Shown here: positions 1-5,241 of the stretch, piece after piece | How positions within the stretch are numbered: position 1 is the first letter of the stretch | Layout of the letters: each line of letters begins with the position of its first letter | Assembly (NCBI GenBank): GCA_937930135.1 | Contig: CALGVO010000150.1 | Span: forward strand, 1 to 7,822 | DNA length: 7,822 nucleotides | Origin: an uncultured Synechococcus sp. | Lineage (GTDB): Bacteria; Cyanobacteriota; Cyanobacteriia; PCC-6307; Cyanobiaceae | Direction: 5' to 3' | Made by a program: the position numbers and the translations under genes | The notes under the pieces: model-generated | Seen by the model: the letters and a program-made list of their open reading frames with translations, nothing else | Databases searched by the model: none | Told to the model about the DNA's origin: nothing

Positions 1-273
1 CGAGCCCTGGAGGAGGCCGCCGACAGTCGTCTCGGTCCAAAGGGGATCTATCCCAATGTCGACTTCTACTCCGGCCTGGTGTACCGCAAGCTCGGGATCC
101 CCAGGGATCTGTTCACACCGGTGTTCGCCATCGCCCGGGTCGCCGGCTGGTTGGCGCACTGGCGGGAACAGCTCGGTGCCAATCGCATTTTTCGTCCATC
201 GCAGATCTACACCGGACGCCCTCTGCGCAGCTGGGTTGCGCGAGAGAGCCGCGTTCCGGCTGCGGGCGCCTAA
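1..273 (+). CDS. gltA: Citrate synthase, C-terminal fragment (5' end outside window)
   Basis: Citrate synthase condenses acetyl-CoA with oxaloacetate to give citrate, the entry step of the TCA pathway, in the cytosol. The last 90 residues are visible, reading in frame from base 1 to the TAA at 271-273. The segment YPNVDFYSG (fragment residues 17-25) carries the catalytic Asp (D21, equivalent to E. coli GltA D362). Arg in FAIAR (R46) and in IFRPSQ (R65) match the substrate-binding arginines R387 and R407 of the E. coli enzyme. The run GWLAHWREQ and the terminal IYTG are also typical of the family. The short tail after IYTG is lineage-specific in such proteins. The gene ends 18-60 bp before ndhA, depending on the ndhA start, so co-transcription is possible. 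Identification is firm; only completeness is unknown. Confidence 0.95.
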   Translation, partial: RALEEAADSRLGPKGIYPNVDFYSGLVYRKLGIPRDLFTPVFAIARVAGWLAHWREQLGANRIFRPSQIYTGRPLRSWVARESRVPAAGA

Positions 274-333
274 GTTGCTGGCAACTCACCCGTGATCATG
301 GTGACTCCCTTTGCCACTGCCGCGCCGGCCCTG

Positions 334-1452
334 GTGAGTCCAGGTCTGGATCTGGAACTCAGCTTCAGTGAGGCGTTGCAGGGATTCGGGCTGTCCCCCC
401 AGGCGGCCCATCTGCTCTGGTTGCCGCTGCCGATGCTGCTGGTGCTGGTGGCTGCGGTGGTGGGCGTGCTGGTCACCGTCTGGCTGGAGCGCAAGATCTC
501 CGCAGCTGTGCAGCAGCGCATCGGTCCCGAATACGCCGGTGCCCTCGGTGTCCTGCAGCCCCTGGCTGATGGCCTGAAGCTGCTGGTGAAAGAAGACGTG
601 ATTCCGGCCCGCGCCGACGGCCTGCTCTTCACCCTTGGCCCCGTGCTGGTGGTGGTGCCGGTGATCCTGTCCTGGCTGATTGTTCCCTTTGGCCAGAACC
701 TGCTGATCAGCAACGTGGGTGTGGGGATTTTTCTCTGGATCTCCCTGAGCAGCGTGCAACCCATCGGCCTGCTGATGAGTGGCTACGCCTCCAACAACAA
801 ATATTCGCTCCTGGGCGGACTGCGCGCAGCTGCCCAATCGATCAGTTATGAGATTCCTCTGGCTCTCTCCGTGCTGGCGATCGTGATGATGAGCAACTCG
901 CTCAGCACGATCGACATCGTCGATCAGCAGACCGGCGCCGGGCTGCTGAGTTGGAACGTGTGGCGGCAACCGGTTGGTTTCCTGATCTTCTGGATCTGCG
1001 CCCTCGCCGAGTGCGAGCGACTCCCCTTCGATCTCCCGGAAGCGGAGGAGGAACTGGTCGCCGGCTATCAGACCGAATACGCCGGCATGAAATTTGCCCT
1101 CTTCTACCTGGGCAGTTACATCAATCTGGTGCTGTCTGCGCTTCTGGTCTCGGTGCTCTACCTCGGAGGCTGGGGCTTCCCGATTCCCGTCGAGTGGCTC
1201 GCCGGATGGTTAGGGCAATCCGTGGATGCTCCTTTGGTGCAGGTGATCACTGGCACCGTGGGCATCGTGATGACGGTGCTGAAGGCCTACCTGCTCGTGT
1301 TCCTCGCCATCCTTCTGCGCTGGACCACGCCACGGGTGCGCATTGACCAGCTTCTCGACCTGGGCTGGAAGTTTCTGCTTCCCCTCTCTCTGGTCAATCT
1401 GTTGGTCACCGCCGCCCTCAAACTCGCCTTCCCCGTCGCCTTCGGAGGCTGA
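334..1452 (+). CDS. ndhA: NDH-1 (photosynthetic complex I) subunit 1, NdhA
   Basis: NdhA (homologous to NuoH/ND1) is the thylakoid-membrane subunit that anchors the peripheral arm and helps form the plastoquinone-binding chamber of NDH-1. With the GTG at 334 the product has 372 residues, the usual length for cyanobacteria. About eight hydrophobic segments are visible, the first at about residues 28-51. Hallmarks are LERKISA (51-57) at the end of helix 1, GPEYAGALG (64-72), and the acidic quinone-chamber loop at 226-251, which begins ECERLPFDLPE and contains AEEELVAGYQTEYAG. RVRIDQLLDLGWK (334-346) is also characteristic. Start choice: the frame is open upstream to GTG 292 and ATG 298, which would add 14 or 12 residues. 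I prefer 334 because cyanobacterial homologs begin M-x-PG-(I/L)-DL, matching the residues here. No Shine-Dalgarno sequence supports any of the three. First gene of the ndhAIGE block. Confidence 0.95.
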   Translation: MSPGLDLELSFSEALQGFGLSPQAAHLLWLPLPMLLVLVAAVVGVLVTVWLERKISAAVQQRIGPEYAGALGVLQPLADGLKLLVKEDVIPARADGLLFTLGPVLVVVPVILSWLIVPFGQNLLISNVGVGIFLWISLSSVQPIGLLMSGYASNNKYSLLGGLRAAAQSISYEIPLALSVLAIVMMSNSLSTIDIVDQQTGAGLLSWNVWRQPVGFLIFWICALAECERLPFDLPEAEEELVAGYQTEYAGMKFALFYLGSYINLVLSALLVSVLYLGGWGFPIPVEWLAGWLGQSVDAPLVQVITGTVGIVMTVLKAYLLVFLAILLRWTTPRVRIDQLLDLGWKFLLPLSLVNLLVTAALKLAFPVAFGG

Positions 1453-1458
1453 CCCTGC

Positions 1459-1483
1459 CGGTACGAGGCTTGGCTTCGAACCG
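1459..1483 (+). other. Stem-loop in the ndhA-ndhI spacer
   Basis: Six bases after the ndhA stop, the arm CGGTACGAGGC (1459-1469) can pair with GCTTCGAACCG (1473-1483) across a 3-base loop TTG. The stem has 10 pairs over 11 positions: one A-A mismatch at the fifth position and one G-T wobble at the ninth. No T-run follows, so it does not look like a standard intrinsic terminator. By position it could be an mRNA-stability or processing element protecting the ndhA 3' end, or an attenuator between ndhA and ndhI. The pairing is seen directly; any function is inference. Confidence 0.5.
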
Positions 1484-1544
1484 ACAACGCGCCGCCACGG
1501 ACGGCATCATGACGTTTAACTGACCATCTGACCGCTGCCAGGCC

Positions 1545-2201
1545 ATGTTCGGATTTCTCAAGCAGGTAGGTGACTACACCAGGGATGCCGTGGATGCAGC
1601 CCGCAATCTCACCCAGGGATTGGCGGTCACCTTCGACCACATGAAGCGTCGACCGGTCACGGTGCAGTATCCCTACGAGAAGCTGATTCCGTCAGAGCGC
1701 TATCGCGGCCGGATCCACTACGAATTCGACAAGTGCATTGCCTGTGAGGTGTGCGTACGGGTCTGCCCGATCAACCTGCCCGTCGTCGACTGGGTGATGA
1801 ACAAGGAGACGAAGAAAAAAGAGCTACGCAATTATTCCATCGATTTCGGCGTCTGCATTTTCTGCGGCAATTGTGTGGAGTATTGTCCCACCAATTGCCT
1901 CTCCATGACGGAGGAATACGAGCTGGCTGCTTTCGATCGCCACAGTCTTAACTACGACAATGTTGCCCTCGGCCGCCTGCCGACCAGCGTCACCACCGAC
2001 CCTTCCGTGCAGCCGCTGCGCGAACTCGGCTATCTGCCTGCAGGAGTGATGGATCCCCACGACGTGCCAGCGGATCAACCCAGGGCCGGTCAGTTGCCGG
2101 AGCAGGTTCTGGCCAACCTGGCTCCCTCGGCTGGTGCTGATGCGGCGGATGGTGGAGAATCCTCTGCAACGGCCCCCGCCAAGGAGGAGAGCGCGGAATG
2201 A
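1545..2201 (+). CDS. ndhI: NDH-1 subunit I, two [4Fe-4S] ferredoxin-type iron-sulfur protein
   Basis: NdhI (homologous to NuoI/TYKY) carries two [4Fe-4S] clusters. They pass electrons through the connecting domain of NDH-1 towards the last cluster and plastoquinone; the donor in cyanobacteria is reduced ferredoxin. The 218-residue product has both complete cluster motifs: C64-I-A-C67-E-V-C70-RV-C74-P and C104-I-F-C107-G-N-C110-EY-C114-P. The N-terminal helix and the IPSERYRGRIHY segment before the first cluster match the family. After about residue 160 comes a low-complexity tail rich in Ala, Pro, Asp and Glu (about 172-218), longer than the plastid protein of about 170 residues. The 92-bp spacer after ndhA contains a stem-loop and the direct repeat CTGACC at 1520-1525 and 1528-1533. 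No clear ribosome-binding site precedes the ATG. The stop overlaps the ndhG start (ATGA, 2198-2201). Confidence 0.95.
   Translation: MFGFLKQVGDYTRDAVDAARNLTQGLAVTFDHMKRRPVTVQYPYEKLIPSERYRGRIHYEFDKCIACEVCVRVCPINLPVVDWVMNKETKKKELRNYSIDFGVCIFCGNCVEYCPTNCLSMTEEYELAAFDRHSLNYDNVALGRLPTSVTTDPSVQPLRELGYLPAGVMDPHDVPADQPRAGQLPEQVLANLAPSAGADAADGGESSATAPAKEESAE
2182..2187 (+). promoter_or_regulatory. Shine-Dalgarno site for ndhG
   Basis: AGGAGG lies 10 bases before the ATG at 2198, inside the last codons of ndhI. It is one of the few full consensus ribosome-binding sites in the window. Together with the ATGA stop/start overlap it fixes the ndhG start and points to translational coupling of ndhG to ndhI. 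Confidence 0.7.
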
Positions 2202-2800
2202 CGATCGCAGCGTCCACCCAGCTCATCTGTTTTGTTGCGCTTGCTGCCGTGGTGGTGATCGGCGCTCTCGGTGTCGTGCTCCTGAGCAACATTGTGTATT
2301 CCGCTTTCCTGTTGGGTGGCGTGTTTCTGGCGGTTGCCGGCCTTTATCTCCTCCTCAATGCCAGCTTCGTGGCTGCGGCCCAGGTGTTGGTCTATGTGGG
2401 GGCGGTGAACGTGCTGATTCTGTTCGCGATCATGCTTGTGAACAAACGGGAAGACCTGGCGCCGATTCAGGGTCTGCCTCTTCGGCGGCTGCTTTCTGCT
2501 GGAGTCTGTGCCGGTCTGTTCGCACTGTTGGTGCGGGTGGTGGTCACCACCCCCTGGGCTGTGCCAGGCCCGGCGGCGATCGGTGAGGGGGCGACCGAGC
2601 GGATCGGCGAGCATCTGTTCACGGATTACCTGCTTCCCTTCGAGCTTGCGTCAGTGTTGTTGCTGATGGCGATGATCGGGGCGATCGTTCTTGCCCGTCG
2701 CGATGTGCAGTCCACCGACCTGGGCACCGGCGCTGCGGCCGATCAGGGCTTGATTGAAAAGGCGCGCACACCTCTGCTTGTGGATCAGGGTCCCTCCTGA
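2198..2800 (+). CDS. ndhG: NDH-1 subunit 6, NdhG
   Basis: NdhG (homologous to NuoJ/ND6) is a small membrane-arm subunit of NDH-1 that lies beside NdhE and helps link quinone chemistry to proton pumping. The 200-residue product has five hydrophobic segments, at roughly residues 8-29, 31-53, 57-82, 97-117 and 144-166. The conserved stretch VYVGAVNVLILFAIML (65-80) is the family signature, corresponding to the irregular third helix of NuoJ/ND6. LPFELASVLLLMAMIGAIVL (145-164) forms the last helix and is followed by a positive ARR stop-transfer. The start is set by the AGGAGG site and the ATGA overlap with ndhI. A soluble C-terminal tail of about 34 residues follows the last helix. Identification rests on motif and gene order and is secure. 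Confidence 0.95.
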   Translation: MTIAASTQLICFVALAAVVVIGALGVVLLSNIVYSAFLLGGVFLAVAGLYLLLNASFVAAAQVLVYVGAVNVLILFAIMLVNKREDLAPIQGLPLRRLLSAGVCAGLFALLVRVVVTTPWAVPGPAAIGEGATERIGEHLFTDYLLPFELASVLLLMAMIGAIVLARRDVQSTDLGTGAAADQGLIEKARTPLLVDQGPS

Positions 2801-2839
2801 TCAAGGCCATCTCCCTTTCCTTGTCTGCTCTCTTTCCCC

Positions 2840-3169
2840 ATGTCCGACCTGCTGAGCGGTTCCGTACCTCTTGAGGCCTACCTGCTCCTGGCGGCGGTGC
2901 TCTTCTGCACGGGCGTATGGGGCCTGATCAACAGCCGCAATGCGGTGCGCGTGCTGATGAGTATCGAATTGATGCTGAACGCCGTCAACATCAACCTGAT
3001 GGCGTTCTCCTCGTATGTGGATGGCGATCTCATCCGCGGTCAGGTGTTTGCCGTGTTCGTGATCACCGTGGCGGCGGCGGAGGCGGCGGTGGGTCTGGCG
3101 ATTCTGCTGTCGCTGTATCGGAATCGGGTCACAGTGGATATGGAACGCTTCAATCTGCTGCGCTGGTGA
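2840..3169 (+). CDS. ndhE: NDH-1 subunit 4L, NdhE
   Basis: NdhE (homologous to NuoK/ND4L) is a three-helix membrane subunit of NDH-1 that carries part of the polar axis used for proton transfer. The 109-residue product has hydrophobic helices at about 12-31, 36-57 and 67-92. The two membrane glutamates known to matter in E. coli NuoK (E36 and E72) are present as E43, in MSIELMLNAVNIN, and E81, in TVAAAEAAVGLAI. The terminal FNLLRW is typical of cyanobacterial and plastid NdhE. A pyrimidine-rich 39-bp spacer separates it from ndhG and contains no evident ribosome-binding site. It is last of the four ndh genes; nadK starts 18 bp later on the same strand. Confidence 0.95.
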   Translation: MSDLLSGSVPLEAYLLLAAVLFCTGVWGLINSRNAVRVLMSIELMLNAVNINLMAFSSYVDGDLIRGQVFAVFVITVAAAEAAVGLAILLSLYRNRVTVDMERFNLLRW

Positions 3170-3187
3170 TCCCGGTGCCCCACGTCC

Positions 3188-4141
3188 ATGCAGCTCCAAA
3201 GGGTCTGGTTGATCTATCGGGCTGACAGTCCGATTGCCTTGCGTGAGGCCCGCCGTTGCGCCGATGCGTTGACGGCTCTCGGGGTGACGGTCTCCCTGGC
3301 GATGAGCGGCGCCAGCGCCGACCCTTTTCCAGGCCTCCTGGCTTCGGAAACCGAGCTGCCCGATCTGGCGGTGGTGCTGGGTGGCGACGGCACCGTGCTT
3401 GGCGCGGCGCGCCATCTGTCCGTGCTCAAGGTCCCTATCCTCTGCTTCAACGTGGGTGGCCACCTCGGCTTTCTCACCCATGAGCCCAGCCTCCTCGGCG
3501 GTCAGGAGCTCTGGCAGCGCCTGCTCGACGACCGTTACGCCATGGAACGGCGCATGATGCTGCAGGCCACGGTCAATCGTCGGCCGGATCTCAATTGTCC
3601 CGTGGGTGCCTCATCGGGGCCGAGGGCCGATGCTGCAACCGCCGATGTGGAGCGGCACTGGGCTCTCAATGACCTTTATCTGCGCCCCTATCGCGATGAA
3701 ATTGCGCCCACCTGCATGCTCGAGCTGGAGATCGATGGCGAAGTGGTGGATCAGATCCGGGGCGACGGGCTGATCCTGGCAACCCCCACCGGTTCCACCG
3801 GTTATGCGATGGCGGCAGGGGGACCAATCCTGCATCCCGGCATGGAGGCGATCATCATCAGTCCGATCTGCCCGATGAGTCTGTCCAGTCGGCCGGTGGT
3901 CGTGCCACCCCGCTCCAGGCTGGTGATCTGGCCCCTGGGGCAGCCCAGCAGTCAGGTGAAGCTCTGGAAAGACGGTGCCAGTGGCCCTGTGCTGGAGCCA
4001 GGTGAGTGCTGTGTGATTCAGCGGGCTCCCCACCACGCCCTGATGGTGCAGCTGGATCAGCGGCCGTCCTATTACCGCACCCTGGCCTACAAGCTCCACT
4101 GGGCGGGCAGCCTGGTGGACAGCGCTCCGTCGCCGAACTGA
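3188..4141 (+). CDS. nadK: NAD kinase (ATP-NAD kinase)
   Basis: NAD kinase phosphorylates NAD to NADP in the cytosol, supplying the acceptor that photosynthetic electron transport reduces. The 317-residue product has the signature GGDGT (65-69). The glycine-rich GDGLILATPTGSTGYAM segment starts at 192 and is followed by AAGGPILHP, which forms the nucleotide-binding core. The usual NE motif is the conservative ND (N161-D162) in ALNDLYL. The C-terminal beta-sandwich ends with YYRTLAYKLHW (295-305), matching the common ending of the family. A variable loop lies at about 131-157. Cyanobacteria commonly carry two NAD kinase paralogs (Sll1415 and Slr0400 in Synechocystis); which one this represents cannot be settled from the window. 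It lies 18 bp after ndhE and 12 bp before the CYTH gene, so it is probably co-transcribed with the ndh genes. Confidence 0.95.
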   Translation: MQLQRVWLIYRADSPIALREARRCADALTALGVTVSLAMSGASADPFPGLLASETELPDLAVVLGGDGTVLGAARHLSVLKVPILCFNVGGHLGFLTHEPSLLGGQELWQRLLDDRYAMERRMMLQATVNRRPDLNCPVGASSGPRADAATADVERHWALNDLYLRPYRDEIAPTCMLELEIDGEVVDQIRGDGLILATPTGSTGYAMAAGGPILHPGMEAIIISPICPMSLSSRPVVVPPRSRLVIWPLGQPSSQVKLWKDGASGPVLEPGECCVIQRAPHHALMVQLDQRPSYYRTLAYKLHWAGSLVDSAPSPN

Positions 4142-4153
4142 TCCCGCACCGCC

Positions 4154-4669
4154 ATGGCTCTCGAGATCGAACGTCGCTTCCTTGTTGCATCGGATGGATG
4201 GAGGTTCCTGGCCGGTGCTGCCCAGCCGTTGCGTCAGGGGTATCTCGCCGGTTCGCGCGAGGGTTTCACTGTGCGACTGCGTCTGCGCGACAGTGATCAG
4301 GGGCTGGCGGAGCAGGCCTGGCTGACGCTCAAAGCCCCAGCGGCGGGTTTTGCGCGCCATGAGTTCGAATACGCCATTCCCGTGGCCGATGCGGAGGATC
4401 TCTGGCAGCTCGCGCCCCATCGGCTCACCAAGACGCGCTTTGCCCTCGCCTGTCCAGGGGGGGATTGGGTGGTGGATGTGTTTGCAGAGGAGAATGCACC
4501 ACTGGTGTTGGCGGAGGTGGAATTGCCTGTGGCCGATGCGCCGTTGGAGCTTCCCCCCTGGTGTGGCCGCGAGCTGACGGGCGACGATCGCTGGAGCAAT
4601 GCAGCGCTGGCACACCAGCCTCTGGCGAGCAGGCCCCGGGAGTGGCTGAAAGCTTTCGATTTGCTTTAG
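4154..4669 (+). CDS. CYTH-domain protein, triphosphate tunnel metalloenzyme (probable inorganic triphosphatase)
   Basis: CYTH proteins form an eight-stranded tunnel lined with acidic and basic residues that bind a triphosphate and divalent metals; many bacterial members hydrolyse inorganic tripolyphosphate. The 171-residue product is of usual single-domain length. The N-terminal ExExK signature appears as E4-I-E6-R-R8, with Arg in place of the final Lys. Tunnel residues expected later are present: R41 and R43 in TVRLRLR, K60 in LTLK, E70 and E72 in HEFEY, K93 and R95 in LTKTR, D108 in WVVDVF, and E121 and E123 in LAEVELP. The C-terminal part (about 137-171) matches the helical end common in NE1496-type proteins. 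The product is probably cytosolic, with no signal peptide. It sits 12 bp after nadK, likely last in that operon. An adenylate-cyclase function is possible by family name but less likely for this subtype. Confidence 0.85.
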   Translation: MALEIERRFLVASDGWRFLAGAAQPLRQGYLAGSREGFTVRLRLRDSDQGLAEQAWLTLKAPAAGFARHEFEYAIPVADAEDLWQLAPHRLTKTRFALACPGGDWVVDVFAEENAPLVLAEVELPVADAPLELPPWCGRELTGDDRWSNAALAHQPLASRPREWLKAFDLL

Positions 4670-4681
4670 ATTTGAGCGACA

Positions 4682-4700
4682 GGGCCGGCGCCGCCGGCCC
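4682..4700 (+). terminator. Perfect GC stem-loop after the CYTH gene (possible terminator)
   Basis: GGGCCGGC (4682-4689) and GCCGGCCC (4693-4700) form a perfect 8-bp all-GC stem with a 3-base loop (GCC), starting 12 bases after the CYTH stop. No U-tract follows, so it is not a canonical intrinsic terminator. Cyanobacteria generally lack Rho, and weak-U hairpins are plausible transcript ends. It may instead be an mRNA 3' stabiliser or a leader element of the small gene that begins at 4731. The inverted repeat is seen; the role is inferred. Confidence 0.5.
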
Positions 4701-4730
4701 AGGTCGCAGAGCAATCTGCAGGGGGTGGCC

Positions 4731-4916
4731 ATGTATGGCCTTTACGACAGCGACGGCATCCTGCGCTTCATGGGAGGGTGCCGGGAAGCCTGCGAGGACT
4801 ATGCCGCACTGTTTGAGCTTTCTCTTGCGAACTGCTCTCTGCTGGCGATCCCCAGGGTGATTCGCTCGCCGATCAGGACGCGCCGGGAGTCGCGTCAGGC
4901 AGGGAGCAGCAATTGA
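4731..4916 (+). CDS. Small protein of unknown function (MYGLYDSDG-type)
   Basis: This gene encodes 61 residues with no recognised enzymatic motif. The N-terminal part (1-39) looks like a compact folded unit: MYGLYDSDGILRF reads as a short beta-hairpin, REACEDYAALFEL as an amphipathic helix, and NCSLLAIP as a final strand. It has three cysteines (C17, C21, C35). I have an impression that similar short proteins are annotated as hypothetical in marine Synechococcus, but this is from memory. The tail (42-61) is basic, with six arginines and no lysine, and looks disordered. ATG 4731 is chosen because AGGGGG (4720-4725) sits 5 bases upstream; GTG 4725 would add two residues. The last 14 codons are antisense to the end of the LuxR-type gene. 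There is no signal peptide or membrane segment. Confidence 0.6.
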   Translation: MYGLYDSDGILRFMGGCREACEDYAALFELSLANCSLLAIPRVIRSPIRTRRESRQAGSSN

Positions 4917-5181
4917 ACCCATCGCGGCAGATCTTGCCGTGATCCATGGCCCAGTTCAGCAGGGCAACCCGGTTTTTGGCACCGGTTTTGGTGAACACGT
5001 TGCTGACGTGGTTGTCCACCGTGCGCTTGCTGATGGTGAGGCGTTCCGCGATTTCCTGATTGGTGAGTCCCTCCGCCACCAGCTCCACGATTTCGATCTC
5101 CCTGCCTGAGAGATCGATTGATGGGGAGCCGGAGTCGTTGCCATGGGCCATGGTCACCGATTCCCACGCCTGTCTTGTCAT
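4873..5181 (-). CDS. Small stand-alone LuxR-type HTH regulator, PedR-like
   Basis: The product is a 102-residue DNA-binding protein made almost entirely of a LuxR/NarL-type helix-turn-helix. The sequence from LSGREIEIVELVAEGLTNQE (24-43) through ISKRTVDNHVSNVFTKTGAK (50-69) gives the whole four-helix fold. There is no receiver or ligand domain. The C-terminal part has three cysteines in GKICRDGFNCCSLP (C85, C91, C92). Size, domain and Cys placement resemble PedR of Synechocystis (Ssl0564), a LuxR-type regulator reported to change activity through thioredoxin when photosynthetic electron transport is active. I infer a similar redox-responsive role. Start is uncertain: ATG 5181 (102 aa), GTG 5157 (94 aa) or ATG 5151 (92 aa); the shorter forms give lengths closer to PedR. 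The gene is divergent from metF and convergent with the small + strand gene, overlapping it by 44 bp. Confidence 0.85.
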   Translation of the reverse strand: MTRQAWESVTMAHGNDSGSPSIDLSGREIEIVELVAEGLTNQEIAERLTISKRTVDNHVSNVFTKTGAKNRVALLNWAMDHGKICRDGFNCCSLPDATPGAS

Positions 5182-5241
5182 CCTAGGCGCGAGGCAGTGG
5201 CTTGGTCCCCCATACTGTTCGGGGCTCAAGGGTGAATCGGT
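5182..5241. promoter_or_regulatory. Divergent intergenic region between the LuxR-type gene and metF
   Basis: These 60 bases must hold, or adjoin, the start signals for two divergent genes. On the minus strand, TTCACC (+ positions 5231-5236) and TATGGG (5209-5214) are 16 bases apart and make a weak sigma70-like pair that would give a leader of about 20 bases for the regulator gene. On the + strand, CATACT (5211-5216) matches a -10 box at four of six bases but has no good -35. AAGGG (5228-5232) upstream of TTG 5242 is the likely metF ribosome-binding site. The promoters are guesses; the ribosome-binding site is more solid. Confidence 0.3.

Noticed and set aside
286..969. Minus-strand frame of 227 codons opposite ndhA
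   Set aside because: His/Gln-rich translation with no domain, fully antisense to a conserved gene; a composition artefact.
1520..1533. Direct repeat CTGACC-AT-CTGACC upstream of ndhI
   Set aside because: Six-base units spaced by two bases are weak evidence for a regulator site; mentioned only in the ndhI description.
3611..4732. Long minus-strand frame (373 codons) opposite nadK and the CYTH gene
   Set aside because: It lies fully antisense to two well-recognised genes, has low-complexity composition and no recognisable motif.
5142..5154. CCATGG-G-CCATGG inverted repeat over the LuxR-type gene's internal ATG
   Set aside because: Each half is itself a palindrome with only one base between, and it lies in coding sequence encoding Met-Ala-His. 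Too short and easily arising by chance to be called an operator.
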